Of a DNA stretch of 64,000 nt, positions 45,782-55,465 are shown piece after piece. A program made the position numbers and the translations under genes. Below the pieces are notes generated by a model. That model made no database searches. It saw only the letters and a list, made by a program, of their open reading frames with translations, and had not been told where the DNA came from. The stretch spans positions 682,001 through 746,000 of the forward strand of contig NZ_JADBDT010000001.1 of assembly GCF_014873485.1 (NCBI RefSeq). The letters run 5' to 3'. Each line of letters starts with the position of its first letter. The first letter of the stretch is position 1. The stretch comes from Sphingopyxis sp. OAS728 (GTDB lineage: Bacteria > Pseudomonadota > Alphaproteobacteria > Sphingomonadales > Sphingomonadaceae).

Positions 45782-48135
45782 CAGAAGGCCTGCCCGATCG
45801 ACACATAGACGCTGACGCGTGCCTCACCCGGCTTGCGGCCGATCGGGGTCGCGATGTCGAAGCGCATCGGACCGAAGTTCGTATAATAACGCGCGCCGAT
45901 GCCGGCGCCAAAGCGCAAATTCTGGAAGGTCGGCGCCGACGAACGATAGACCTGTCCGGCATCGACAAAGCCGACGACACCGAAATTGCCGAAGCGATAG
46001 CGCGTCTCGAACGCCGCCTCCGCGACGCTGCGGCCCCCGATCGGGTCGTTGTTCGGATCCTTGGGGCCTAATTCCTGATAACCGAAGCCGCGCACCGATC
46101 CGCCGCCGCCCGCATAAAAGCGCCGTGACGGCGCCAGCCGCTCGCGCGCCGCACCAAGGATCGATCCGACGCGCACGCGTCCCGCGAGCACGATGCTGTC
46201 GGTTACGGGATAATAGCCGCTGACGTCGGTACGGAGCCGCGCATAAGGAGAGAAGCGACCGGCGAGCGAGCCTTCGGGCTGGATCAGGCTGGTAATGCGA
46301 AAGCCCTTGGTCGGGTTCAGCAAGCTATCGGTGCGATCCATCCCGACCTGTCCGGTCAGCCCGAGGATGGTGTAAAAATCGTAGGACCGTTCGCCCTTGT
46401 CGAAATCATAATCATCCTCACGCGTCGCGATCAGCTCGGCGCCATAGGCATAGGTGAACTTCTTCTGCCAGATCGGCGTCGAATCATAGCTGACACGCAC
46501 CCCGACGCGGCCGGTGATCGCGTTGAACGCGTCATAATTGCTCCGCGTGACCTCGGTAACGAGTTCCATGGTGCGGTCGCGGCGGCCGGCGTTCGAGCGG
46601 CGCAACGTCGCCCCGATCCCCTGCTCCTGCGTACCTAGCACCCCGCGGAAGGTCAGCGCGCCTTCTGGCGGGAACAGATTGCGGTGCGTCCAGCTCCCTT
46701 CCAGCCGGATACCTTCGCCGGTGCCATAACCCGCGCTGGCGGCGAGCGTTCGCGGCGGCCCCGCCTGCTGCGTCACAAGCATCGTCACATATTCGGTGTC
46801 GTCGCCCGCACTTTCTCCGGTCGCTTGCGGCTCGGCGGCGACGCTCGAGAACAGGCCGGTGGCGACGAGCGCCTGCCGAAGGTCGTCGACCATGCGGCTG
46901 TCGTAGAGGTCGCCGCGCTTGAAACGCGCCAGCACCTCGACATGCTCGGCATCGAACGCGAGGTCGCCCGTTGTCTCGATCCCTCCGAAGCGCGAGCGTT
47001 TCCCGATATCGACAGGCAGCGTATAGACGCCATCGCCCGTCGCACCGTCGAGCAATATGTCGCGCTGTCCGACCTTGGCGAAAGGATAGCCTTCCTGCGG
47101 CAGCTTGAGCGCAATCGCGGCTTCGGCGCCCTGGATTCGCTGCGCGACGATCGGCTCGCCAACCGCGAGCGGGAAATTGTCGGCGATCAAGGTCGGCGGA
47201 ATCGTCGGCGCGGCGTCGATGATGATGTCGGCGAGCGTGTAGCGTTTGCCGGGCTTCACATCGATCACGGCGGTGATCGACCGGCGCGGGCGTGGCTGCC
47301 CCTCCTGCGCTTCCGCCCCTTCCTCGCGCTCGCCGCGGTCGATGCGGGTATCGACAATCGCGTCATAATAGCCTTCGGACGCGAGGACCCGCTGCATCAA
47401 CTCGCCATCGGCCGAGAGCCGGGCGCGGATCATCGCGGCATTGTCGGCCTTGCCGTCGCCGTCGTACAGCGCCGACAGGTCGCCGAACAGGTCGGCGAGA
47501 TCGACGTCGGTGCTGTCGTCGGCTGCATCGAGGCCGTTGACCTTCACCGAATAGGCGATCTCCACATTGTCCTTGTCATCTTCGGGTTCGGCGAACTGAA
47601 CGGGTTCGACGTTAAAGCTTTCGAGCGGCGGCAGCGGTGCGGCGAGCTCGCTGTCGGTGATCGGGGCGTCGCCGATCACTTCGACCGCATCGCCGTCGGC
47701 GAGCGCAGGAACCGGGACGCCGTCTACTGCTGGTGGCTGCGTTTCGACGGTCGCATCGGCGCTGCCCTCGGCCTCCGGCTTGCCACGTTTCGCAGCCTCA
47801 GCAGCTTGGCGCTTTTCGAAATCGGCGATCGATTCCAGCGGGCGGTCGAGTTCGGCGTCATCTTCGGCGCGGATTGGCGGGATCGCCTTCTCGAACTCCT
47901 CGTCGCTGATAATCGGTTCGACTGCTGGCAATTGTACATCGGGCGGTGGCGGCGAAGGGGCGGCTATCGTTTCGCTGACGGCAACCGTCGACACCACCTT
48001 CGGCGGTTCGACTTGCTGCGCACTGGCGGCGCCGGCCCACGCTAGGCAAAGAATGGAGGACGCGCCGATCAGCAACCGCCGGACCCGCGAGGATCGGCGA
48101 CCTGAGCATTCACGCGAAATTTCAGACTTTTTCAT
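45781..48135 (-). CDS. tamA: Translocation and assembly module subunit TamA (BamA superfamily)
   Basis: 784 aa from ATG 48135; a GTG at 48156 is possible. After a signal peptide ending AGAASAQQ come about 190 residues rich in Pro, Glu and Asp. POTRA-like domains follow (GKRYTLADIIIDAAPTIPPT; GIETTGDLAFDAEHVEVLAR), then the 16-strand barrel with RFYAGGGGSVRGFGYQELGP, the RGF/Y lid motif. Ends with a C-terminal Phe. Longer than E. coli TamA (577 aa) because of the acidic extension. Confidence 0.93.
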   Translation of the reverse strand: MKKSEISRECSGRRSSRVRRLLIGASSILCLAWAGAASAQQVEPPKVVSTVAVSETIAAPSPPPPDVQLPAVEPIISDEEFEKAIPPIRAEDDAELDRPLESIADFEKRQAAEAAKRGKPEAEGSADATVETQPPAVDGVPVPALADGDAVEVIGDAPITDSELAAPLPPLESFNVEPVQFAEPEDDKDNVEIAYSVKVNGLDAADDSTDVDLADLFGDLSALYDGDGKADNAAMIRARLSADGELMQRVLASEGYYDAIVDTRIDRGEREEGAEAQEGQPRPRRSITAVIDVKPGKRYTLADIIIDAAPTIPPTLIADNFPLAVGEPIVAQRIQGAEAAIALKLPQEGYPFAKVGQRDILLDGATGDGVYTLPVDIGKRSRFGGIETTGDLAFDAEHVEVLARFKRGDLYDSRMVDDLRQALVATGLFSSVAAEPQATGESAGDDTEYVTMLVTQQAGPPRTLAASAGYGTGEGIRLEGSWTHRNLFPPEGALTFRGVLGTQEQGIGATLRRSNAGRRDRTMELVTEVTRSNYDAFNAITGRVGVRVSYDSTPIWQKKFTYAYGAELIATREDDYDFDKGERSYDFYTILGLTGQVGMDRTDSLLNPTKGFRITSLIQPEGSLAGRFSPYARLRTDVSGYYPVTDSIVLAGRVRVGSILGAARERLAPSRRFYAGGGGSVRGFGYQELGPKDPNNDPIGGRSVAEAAFETRYRFGNFGVVGFVDAGQVYRSSAPTFQNLRFGAGIGARYYTNFGPMRFDIATPIGRKPGEARVSVYVSIGQAF

Positions 48136-48267
48136 CTGCTGGCCACCGATGCGCACTTGTGGCTTGCGAGATATGGCTGTGCAACCCGTTTCTCCCCGTT
48201 CGACAAGCTAACTCTCCGACAATGGGACAGTTCCCGGCGATGCGGCGAGTTGCGCCAGTAGGGACGT

Positions 48268-49470
48268 TTAGGAATCGGCGCCGAAAAGATCGCGGCTGTA
48301 GACCTTGTCCGCGACATCGGCGAGATCGTCGGTCACGCGGTTCGCGATGATGACGTCGGCCTCGGCCTTGAACGCGTCGAGATCGCGGATCACGCGCGAG
48401 TTGAACAGGCGGTCCTCCTCGACGAGCGGTTCATAGACGATCACCTCGATGCCCTTCGCCTTCACCCGTTTCATCACGCCAAGGATGCTGCTGGCGCGGA
48501 AATTGTCCGAGCCTGCCTTCATTGCGAGCCGGTGGATGCCGACGATGCGCGGCGCGCGCTTGATGATTTCTGACGCGATGAAATCCTTGCGCGTCGTGTT
48601 CGACGACACGATCGCCTGGATCAGGTTCTGCGGCACTTCGCTGTAATTCGCGAGCATCTGCTTGGTGTCCTTGGGCAGGCAATATCCGCCGTAGCCGAAG
48701 GACGGGTTGTTGTAGAATTGCCCGATCCGCGGATCGAGACACACGCCCTCGATCACCTGGCGCGAATCCACACTATGCGCCGCGGCATAGGTATCGAGCT
48801 CGTTGAAGAAGGCGACGCGCATTGCAAGATAGGTGTTGGCGAACAGCTTGATCGCCTCGGCCTCGGTATTGCCCGTCTGCAGGATCGCGGCTTCGGGCTT
48901 CAGCGACCCTTCGAGAAGCAGCTGCGCAAACGCGGCCGCGCGCGGGTGGGTGTTGCCGACGATGATCCGCGAGGGATGGAGATTGTCGTACAGCGCGCGC
49001 CCTTCGCGAAGGAATTCGGGCGAGAAGACGATGGCATCGGTGCCAAGCTCCGCGCGCATCCGTTCGGTGAAGCCCACCGGGACGGTCGATTTGACGATGA
49101 TCAGCGCATCCGGCGCCTTCACTAGCGCATCGGCGATCACGCTCTCGACTGTGCTGGTGTTGAAATAATTGGTGTCGGGATCATAGTCGGTGGGCGTTGC
49201 GACGATGACAAAGGCCGCGCCCGAATAGGCCGCATCGCGGTCGGTCGTCGCGATCAGGTTCAGCGGCTTGTTGGCGAGATAATCCTCGATCTCCGGATCG
49301 GCGATCGGCGATCGCTTTGCGTTGATCTGTTCCACCTTGCCGGCATCGATGTCGAGCGCGACCACCTCATTACGCTGCGCCAGCAAAATGGCGTTGGAAA
49401 TACCCACATAGCCCGTACCAACGACAGTGATTTTGACGGACGGCGCATGCGGCGAATTTGCTGGGGGCAA
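48268..49470 (-). CDS. ugd: UDP-glucose 6-dehydrogenase
   Basis: 400 aa. [20 protein letters not shown] binds [23 protein letters not shown] follows, and the catalytic Cys is in [14 protein letters not shown]. Length and sequence fit the short Ugd type (E. coli 388 aa). The start is TTG 49470 with AGAGGA 7 bp upstream; no other in-frame start precedes the NAD motif. Oxidises UDP-glucose to UDP-glucuronate for surface polysaccharide. Confidence 0.93.
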   Translation of the reverse strand: MPPANSPHAPSVKITVVGTGYVGISNAILLAQRNEVVALDIDAGKVEQINAKRSPIADPEIEDYLANKPLNLIATTDRDAAYSGAAFVIVATPTDYDPDTNYFNTSTVESVIADALVKAPDALIIVKSTVPVGFTERMRAELGTDAIVFSPEFLREGRALYDNLHPSRIIVGNTHPRAAAFAQLLLEGSLKPEAAILQTGNTEAEAIKLFANTYLAMRVAFFNELDTYAAAHSVDSRQVIEGVCLDPRIGQFYNNPSFGYGGYCLPKDTKQMLANYSEVPQNLIQAIVSSNTTRKDFIASEIIKRAPRIVGIHRLAMKAGSDNFRASSILGVMKRVKAKGIEVIVYEPLVEEDRLFNSRVIRDLDAFKAEADVIIANRVTDDLADVADKVYSRDLFGADS

Positions 49471-49540
49471 TGACTTATCCTCTGATCAATATGGCACCGC
49501 CCCTAGCAACTGCGGCGCACCGGCTCAACCGCAGCCAGCG

Positions 49541-51004
49541 TCAGGTGCCGCAGAAGGTCTTGTAGGGGCCGGCGTCGGCCGCGGCCGGCTCAGCAAAACG
49601 CTCGAATCCTGGGCGAATGATGTAGGGATGGCGCACAACCTCAAGCAGCTCGAGCCACGGCGCGAGATCGCCCGCCTCCGCAGCGACCAAAGCGGCTTCG
49701 ACCAGATGGTTGCGCGGGATATAGAGCGGGTTCACGGCATCCATCGCAGCCGCATGTTCCAGCGGCCCCGTCGGCTCCCGCGCGATCCTCTCCCACCAGT
49801 CGGCGATCCATGGCGCCATCGCATCGGGCGCCGGAAGCAAGCTTTCAAACAGCGCACCGTCGCCGCGCAGCAGCATTGCCAGCGCGCGGAAGAAGGAGGT
49901 GAAATCGACGTCATATTCTTCGAGGTCATCAAAGAGAGAATCGATCAGCTCGCTGTCGTCATCGTCGTGGACAAGCAGGCCCAGCTTTTCCCTGACCCGT
50001 GCATGCCAAACCGCACGAAATCGGTTGGGGATCGCATCCACCAGCGCCTTTGCCGCGTCGACATCGGCAGGCGATACCCGATGGATCGCGGGAAGCAGCG
50101 CCTCGGCGAACCGCGCCATGTTCCAGTGCAAAACCTGCGGTTGGCGGCCGTAGGCATAGCGACCATTTTCGTCGATCGAGCTGAAGACCGTGTTCACCGA
50201 AAAGCGATCCATGAAGGCACAGGGGCCATAGTCGATCGTCTCGCCGCTGATCGCAACATTGTCGGTATTCATCACCCCATGGATAAAACCGACGCCAAGC
50301 CAATTGGCGATCAGTTCGCATTGCAGGCCGACAACGCGGTCGAGCAGTGCGAGCGACGGGTTGTCGGCTTCGGCCAAGTCGGGAAAATGTCGACGAATGC
50401 TGTAATCGGCGAGTTGGACGACATGGTCGGCGCCGAAATGGGCGGCAAAGAATTGGAAGGTTCCGACGCGGATATGGCTGCTTGCAACGCGCGTCAGCAC
50501 CGCACCGGGATGCGCGCGTTCACGCTGGACCCGATCCCCCGTCGCGACCGCAGCAAGCGCACGCGTTGTCGGGATGCCCATCGCGGCCATCGCCTCCGAC
50601 ACCAGAAACTCCCGCAACACCGGCCCGATCGCGGCCTTGCCGTCTCCGTTGCGCGAAAAGGCGGTCGGGCCCGATCCCTTGAGCTGGATATCGAATCGCG
50701 CACCATCGGGCGCCACGATTTCGCCCAGCAGCAACGCGCGGCCATCGCCCAGCTGCGGCGAAAAATGCCCGAACTGATGCCCGGCGTAGGCTAGCGCGAG
50801 AGGATCGGCTCCCGCGGGAAGCGCCAGTCCCGAAAACAATTGCGCCAGTTGCCCTTCATCGACGTCGGCGTCGTCGATCCCCAACCGCTGCGCCAAGCCA
50901 TGATTGAAAGCCAGGAGTTTCGGCGCCGATGGTTTCGCGGCTTCGGCGGGAGCGTAGAAGCCCTCCATCTCATCGTGAAAAGTATTGTTAAAAGCGAAAT
51001 CCAT
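49541..51004 (-). CDS. selO: Protein adenylyltransferase SelO
   Basis: 487 aa from ATG 51004 (MDFAFNNTF). Pseudokinase-fold enzyme that transfers AMP to Ser/Thr/Tyr of proteins. YAGHQFGHFSPQLGDGRALL, LKGSGPTAFSRNGDGKAAIG, VLREFLVSEAMAAMGIPTTR and GVMNTDNVAISGETIDYGP (the metal-binding Asn/Asp) are family signatures. Bacterial proteins lack the selenocysteine of vertebrates; here the tail ends YKTFCGT with a plain Cys. Frame to 51043 adds 13 unsupported residues. Confidence 0.94.
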   Translation of the reverse strand: MDFAFNNTFHDEMEGFYAPAEAAKPSAPKLLAFNHGLAQRLGIDDADVDEGQLAQLFSGLALPAGADPLALAYAGHQFGHFSPQLGDGRALLLGEIVAPDGARFDIQLKGSGPTAFSRNGDGKAAIGPVLREFLVSEAMAAMGIPTTRALAAVATGDRVQRERAHPGAVLTRVASSHIRVGTFQFFAAHFGADHVVQLADYSIRRHFPDLAEADNPSLALLDRVVGLQCELIANWLGVGFIHGVMNTDNVAISGETIDYGPCAFMDRFSVNTVFSSIDENGRYAYGRQPQVLHWNMARFAEALLPAIHRVSPADVDAAKALVDAIPNRFRAVWHARVREKLGLLVHDDDDSELIDSLFDDLEEYDVDFTSFFRALAMLLRGDGALFESLLPAPDAMAPWIADWWERIAREPTGPLEHAAAMDAVNPLYIPRNHLVEAALVAAEAGDLAPWLELLEVVRHPYIIRPGFERFAEPAAADAGPYKTFCGT

Positions 51005-51082
51005 CGCGACTCCTAGGCACCATATCTTGAGTGCCGATGGCATGAATGCAACAGTCAGCGGGTTGCGGCACCCCGCTTTCTA

Positions 51083-51111
51083 TTGACAACGGAAGGACCC
51101 TCACGTCTAGA
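51083..51111 (+). promoter_or_regulatory. Candidate sigma-70 promoter before the acyltransferase gene
   Basis: TTGACA (51083-51088), 17-bp spacer, TCTAGA (51106-51111), in the 183-bp gap upstream of the acyltransferase ATG 51188. The -35 is perfect and the -10 is poor. Confidence 0.4.
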
Positions 51112-51187
51112 TCTTTAGTGCGAAACGCGCACCGCCTCGGGCCTCTGCGCCCCTTTGTTCTCTCCCAGCAACACCCGAAAGCGAAAA

Positions 51188-53110
51188 ATGGAACGACCGC
51201 CCTTGCCTGCGTATCGATATGACATCGATGGGCTTCGCGCTCTGGCAGTCGCATCGGTGGTCATTTTCCACCTGTTCCACAATGTTCTGCCTGGCGGCTA
51301 TCTGGGCGTCGATATTTTCTTCGTGATTTCGGGCTTTCTGATTTCGGGCATTATCATGCGCGATGTCGAAAGGAGCCGCTTTTCGATATCGGTCTTTTAC
51401 CAGCGGCGCATTCGTCGATTGATGCCCGCGCTTACGATCGTCCTGATCGTGACGAGCATCGCAGGGGCGATCATTCTGCTGCCGGCCGACCTCGAAGGAT
51501 ATGGGAAAAGCTTGATCGCTGCGATCTTCTTCGTCGCGAACATCTATTTTTGGCGCGATACAGATTATTTCTCGCGCGCAGCCGAAAACAAGCCACTGCT
51601 CCACCTTTGGTCGCTCGGGATCGAAGAGCAGTTCTACATCTTTTTCCCGCTGATCCTGTTTTTCCTCGCGCGGCACCGCTCGTTTCTACTGCCAACCATC
51701 TGGGCGCTGACAATCGGGTCGCTGGCGCTCAACATCGCATTGCTGAAGATCGGCGGCGGCATTCCCGCCTTCTACCTCCTTCCGACGCGGGCATGGGAAT
51801 TAGGCGCGGGGGCGCTCATCGCCCTGCACGGCCCCGCCATGCTGGCGGCAAGAACCGCCTCGGGAGTGCGCGCAGGCGCCTTCTTGCTGATGGCCGCGGG
51901 TCTCCTTTATGGAGGAGAATGGCCGTCCTGGTTTCCCGTTGCGATTCCCGCAGTGCTGGGCGCCGCGCTGCTGATATGGGTCGGCTCGCCGCAACAGAGT
52001 GCAACCGGCCGACTACTGGGATTGCCGCCCGTCAACCTGACGGGGCGTATCTCCTATTCGCTCTATCTCTGGCACTGGCCGCTGATCGTTTTGCTCAAAT
52101 ATTATCTGGTCCGCGACTTTGGCCTGATTGAAGGCTTCGCGGTGGGCGCCGCCGCCTTTGTCGCAGCGTTTCTCAGCTATAAATATGTCGAAAGCCCTTT
52201 TCGTGCCTCGACTATGCCATTCCGCAAGGTCGGAAGCTATGCCCTTGCCGGCGCGCTCCTCCTGCTCGCTGCCGGAGCTCTATTTACTGTCACCCGCGGC
52301 TTACCGGATCGACTGGATACCCATGCGGCGTCGATCAACCGGTCGGTCGACACACACTATCGTTGCCCCGTCTCCAAGCTGATGTCTTTTGGCGCGTCGC
52401 GCGCCTGTGACCTCAGCCTCGACGGCAAGGACAGCAGCGCGGCTGAGGTCGCGCTCATCGGCAATTCCCACGCCCAAATGTATGCCCCGATAGTGGAACG
52501 ACAGCTCCGCAAGACGGGGCAAGCCGGCCTGTTGATCCCGATCAACAGCTGCCTTCCCACTGTGTCGGTGAATGTCACGAAGGACTGCTTCGGCGCGGCG
52601 CAAGCCAATCTCGATGCGCTCACGGCGTTACCGCATGTCAAAACGGTTATCATCGCGTTCAACTGGCCGATCGACAAGGCGCTGGTCACAGCGGACGGGC
52701 GGCGCGTCGAAGGCGTTCGGGCGCTGGCGATGGCGCATGGGGTTGAAGACCTCGCCGCAAAACTGCCCGGCCGAAAGATCATCGTCGTCGGCCCGATCGC
52801 GCAGCCGGGCTTCGATATCGCTTCAATCCTCAGCCGCCAGATCGCCTTTGGAAAACACCCGCAGGTGGCGTCGAGTACAGCGGCAAAGCCCTTCCACGCA
52901 CAATTCGCGCCTGCCCTGTCGGTTTTGGAAGCAAACCCGCGTATCACGCTCATCCGGCCCGACCTGCGCCAGTGCGACGCTGAACATTGTTATTTTGTGC
53001 GCGGTGGGCTCAGCCTGTTTTCCGACAGCAACCATATCGCGGCGCCTGCGCTTACTGTATTCGAACCGGAATTTGTCGCCGCGCTGGCCAGACAGGGCGC
53101 CAAAAAATAG
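51188..53110 (+). CDS. OafA-type acyltransferase with SGNH domain
   Basis: 640 aa from ATG 51188 (MERPPLPAYRYD). The N-terminal acyltransferase-3 part carries DIDGLRALAVASVVIFHLF, GVDIFFVISGFLISGIIM, RRIRRLMPAL and SLGIEEQFYIFFPL over about ten helices. The C-terminal periplasmic SGNH part has IGNSHAQMYAPIV and DSNHIAAPAL (catalytic Ser and Asp-His). Such proteins O-acetylate lipopolysaccharide or exopolysaccharide sugars. It borders the polysaccharide locus. Confidence 0.93.
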   Translation: MERPPLPAYRYDIDGLRALAVASVVIFHLFHNVLPGGYLGVDIFFVISGFLISGIIMRDVERSRFSISVFYQRRIRRLMPALTIVLIVTSIAGAIILLPADLEGYGKSLIAAIFFVANIYFWRDTDYFSRAAENKPLLHLWSLGIEEQFYIFFPLILFFLARHRSFLLPTIWALTIGSLALNIALLKIGGGIPAFYLLPTRAWELGAGALIALHGPAMLAARTASGVRAGAFLLMAAGLLYGGEWPSWFPVAIPAVLGAALLIWVGSPQQSATGRLLGLPPVNLTGRISYSLYLWHWPLIVLLKYYLVRDFGLIEGFAVGAAAFVAAFLSYKYVESPFRASTMPFRKVGSYALAGALLLLAAGALFTVTRGLPDRLDTHAASINRSVDTHYRCPVSKLMSFGASRACDLSLDGKDSSAAEVALIGNSHAQMYAPIVERQLRKTGQAGLLIPINSCLPTVSVNVTKDCFGAAQANLDALTALPHVKTVIIAFNWPIDKALVTADGRRVEGVRALAMAHGVEDLAAKLPGRKIIVVGPIAQPGFDIASILSRQIAFGKHPQVASSTAAKPFHAQFAPALSVLEANPRITLIRPDLRQCDAEHCYFVRGGLSLFSDSNHIAAPALTVFEPEFVAALARQGAKK

Positions 53111-53235
53111 GCGCGTGGCAACCGAATCTTCGACCTTGTAACGGTGGACGGCGCTGCACGCGCGGCTCGGGCTGCGGCTATACGAGATGCAGACGGGCAA
53201 CGCGCGTTGCCGGTTTCATAGGAATGCACGCGGCA

Positions 53236-53266
53236 GCCCACTAGCTGGTGGGCGGCGAAACCGCCC
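53236..53266. other. Overlapping hairpins in a convergent gap
   Basis: GCCCAC-TAGCTG-GTGGGC (53236-53253) and GGGCGG-CGAAA-CCGCCC (53250-53266) are two perfect stems that share bases and cannot form together. They sit in the 244-bp gap between convergent genes. Neither has a T-run, so termination is only a possibility; no gene is seen in this gap. Confidence 0.4.
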
Positions 53267-53354
53267 AGCACAGCGATTGCGGTCGGCGTCCCCGAACTTG
53301 TCGACGGTTCAGGCGGTCGGAAGCAGTTATGCCTGAGACGGCGCGCTCCGTGCG

Positions 53355-54293
53355 TCAGGCTCGGTTTTCTAGGTACCAGCGATAGACCCCGTCTATGCCA
53401 TCGTTGAGGTCGATCGCGGCGCGCCAGCCGAGTCCCTCAAGCTTCGACGTATCGAGCCGTTTGCGCGGCGTACCGTCGGGCTTCGACGCGTCGCGCAGGA
53501 TCGCTCCTTCGAAGCCGACGACACGGCCGATCATCTCGGCCAGATCACCGATCGCAATCTCGTCGCCGCTGCCGATGTTGACGATTTCGGGCGCCGAATA
53601 ATTTTGTGCCAGGAAGACCAACGCGTCGGCGAGATCGTCGACGTGCAGGAATTCGCGGAGCGGCTTGCCGCTACCCCAGATGGTAAAATCCTGGGCGCCC
53701 GCCTGCTTCGCTTCGTGCGCCTTGCGGATCAGCGCCGGAAGTACATGGCTGGACGTCAGGTCGAAATTGTCGAACGGGCCGTAAAGATTTGTCGGCTGCG
53801 CCGAAATGAAATCGAGGCCATATTGATGACGATAGGCCTGGCACAGCTTGATGCCCGCGATTTTGGCAATCGCATACCACTCGTTCGTCGGCTCGAGCGG
53901 CCCGGTCAGCAGCGCATCCTCGTTGATCGGCTGCGGCGCGAACTTGGGATAGATGCACGACGAACCGAGGAAGACGAGCTTCGAGGTACCGACGTGGCGG
54001 GCAGCCTCGATGATGTTCGCCTCGATCATCAGATTGTCATAGAGGAATTCGGCCGGGCGCGTGTCGTTGGCGTGGATGCCCCCGACTTTTGCCGCGGCGA
54101 CAAAGACGAGGTCGGGCCGCGCCTCTTCCATCCACGCTTCGACCGCGGCCTGCCGGCGCAGATCGACCCGCTCGCGCGGTGCCTCGATCAGCTCGCATCC
54201 CTCGCGCGCTAGCCGGCGCACGAGCGCCTGGCCGACCATGCCGCGATGCCCAGCAACCCAGATGCGGCGGCCCGTCAGATCAAACGTCGACAC
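53355..54293 (-). CDS. fcl: GDP-L-fucose synthase
   Basis: 312 aa. VAGHRGMVGQALVRRLAREG, VFVAAAKVGGIHANDTRPAE, LGSSCIYPKFAPQPINEDAL and NEWYAIAKIAGIKLCQAY (YxxxK) are diagnostic. Epimerises and reduces GDP-4-keto-6-deoxymannose to GDP-fucose. GTG 54293 sits 4 bp after the gmd stop with GAGG just upstream; the start at 54341 would overlap gmd by 44 bp and add unconserved residues. Confidence 0.95.
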   Translation of the reverse strand: MSTFDLTGRRIWVAGHRGMVGQALVRRLAREGCELIEAPRERVDLRRQAAVEAWMEEARPDLVFVAAAKVGGIHANDTRPAEFLYDNLMIEANIIEAARHVGTSKLVFLGSSCIYPKFAPQPINEDALLTGPLEPTNEWYAIAKIAGIKLCQAYRHQYGLDFISAQPTNLYGPFDNFDLTSSHVLPALIRKAHEAKQAGAQDFTIWGSGKPLREFLHVDDLADALVFLAQNYSAPEIVNIGSGDEIAIGDLAEMIGRVVGFEGAILRDASKPDGTPRKRLDTSKLEGLGWRAAIDLNDGIDGVYRWYLENRA

Positions 54294-54297
54294 GGCC

Positions 54298-55395
54298 TCA
54301 GGCCGCCGAACGCGGAAGCAGCGACTGTTCTTCGTCGACACGGCGATGCTCGGCTTCGCGCGCGACAGCCTTGAGGTCTGCCTCCATCATGTCGGTAACC
54401 AGCTGTTCAAAGCTCGTCTCGGCGACCCAGCCGAGTTCGGCCTTGGCCTTCGCGGGATCGCCGATCAGCAGTTCGACTTCGGTCGGGCGGAAATAGCGCG
54501 GGTCGACTTCGACCAGAACCGTCCCCGTCTTGGCGCACACGCCGCGCTCATCGACGCCGGTGCCCTGCCAGTCGAGGGTGATATCGACGTGCGCGAAGGC
54601 GCGCTCGACGAAATGCCGGACGGTCTGCGTTTGCCCGGTCGCAAGCACGAAGTCGTCGGCCCGATCGTGCTGCAAAATGCGCCACATCCCCTCGACATAA
54701 TCGCGGGCATGACCCCAGTCGCGCTTGGCGTCGAGATTGCCGAGCCACAGCTTTTCCTGAATGCCGAGGTGGATCGCGGATACCGCGCGCGTGATCTTGC
54801 GCGTCACAAAGGTTTCGCCGCGGATCGGACTTTCGTGATTGAAGAGGATGCCGTTCGAGGCGAACATGTCGTAGGCCTCGCGATAATTGACGGTGATCCA
54901 ATAGGCGTAAAGCTTTGCCGCGGCGTAAGGTGAACGCGGATAAAAGGGCGTCGTCTCGCGCTGCGGCACTTCTTGCACCAAGCCATAGAGTTCGGACGTC
55001 GAGGCCTGATAGAAGCGGGTCTTCTGCGTCAGCCCGAGGATCTTGATCGCTTCGAGCAGCCGCAGCGTCCCGATTGCGTCGGCATTCGCAGTATATTCGG
55101 GCGTATCGAAACTGACCTGGACATGGCTTTGCGCCGCCAGATTGTAAATTTCGTCCGGCGCGACTTCCTGGACAATCCGGATCAAATTGGTCGAATCGGT
55201 CATGTCGCCGTAATGCAGATGTAACTTAGCCGCACTTTCGTGCGGGTCCTGATAGATGTGATCAATACGGCCGGTGTTAAAGGACGAGGATCGCCGCTTG
55301 ACCCCGTGAACTTGATATCCCTTGGCGAGCAGCAGCTCGGCCAGATAGGCACCATCCTGGCCTGTGACACCGGTAATGAGTGCGGTTTTGGTCAT
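54298..55395 (-). CDS. gmd: GDP-mannose 4,6-dehydratase
   Basis: 365 aa from ATG 55395, with AGGAAAG 6 bp upstream. [60 protein letters not shown] and [20 protein letters not shown] are family hallmarks. Makes the 4-keto-6-deoxy intermediate used by Fcl downstream. The open frame to 55545 has no support. Confidence 0.96.
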   Translation of the reverse strand: MTKTALITGVTGQDGAYLAELLLAKGYQVHGVKRRSSSFNTGRIDHIYQDPHESAAKLHLHYGDMTDSTNLIRIVQEVAPDEIYNLAAQSHVQVSFDTPEYTANADAIGTLRLLEAIKILGLTQKTRFYQASTSELYGLVQEVPQRETTPFYPRSPYAAAKLYAYWITVNYREAYDMFASNGILFNHESPIRGETFVTRKITRAVSAIHLGIQEKLWLGNLDAKRDWGHARDYVEGMWRILQHDRADDFVLATGQTQTVRHFVERAFAHVDITLDWQGTGVDERGVCAKTGTVLVEVDPRYFRPTEVELLIGDPAKAKAELGWVAETSFEQLVTDMMEADLKAVAREAEHRRVDEEQSLLPRSAA

Positions 55396-55465
55396 GTGAC
55401 TTTCCTGATTTTCGGTACTGTATAGGGGTTTCGGGCGCGCGCTAGCACAGGCGTCGACGAGAGGT

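Noticed and set aside
52990..53271. 93-aa minus-strand frame over the intergenic gap
   Set aside because: Half lies antisense to the acyltransferase and the rest has no recognised motif or ribosome site.
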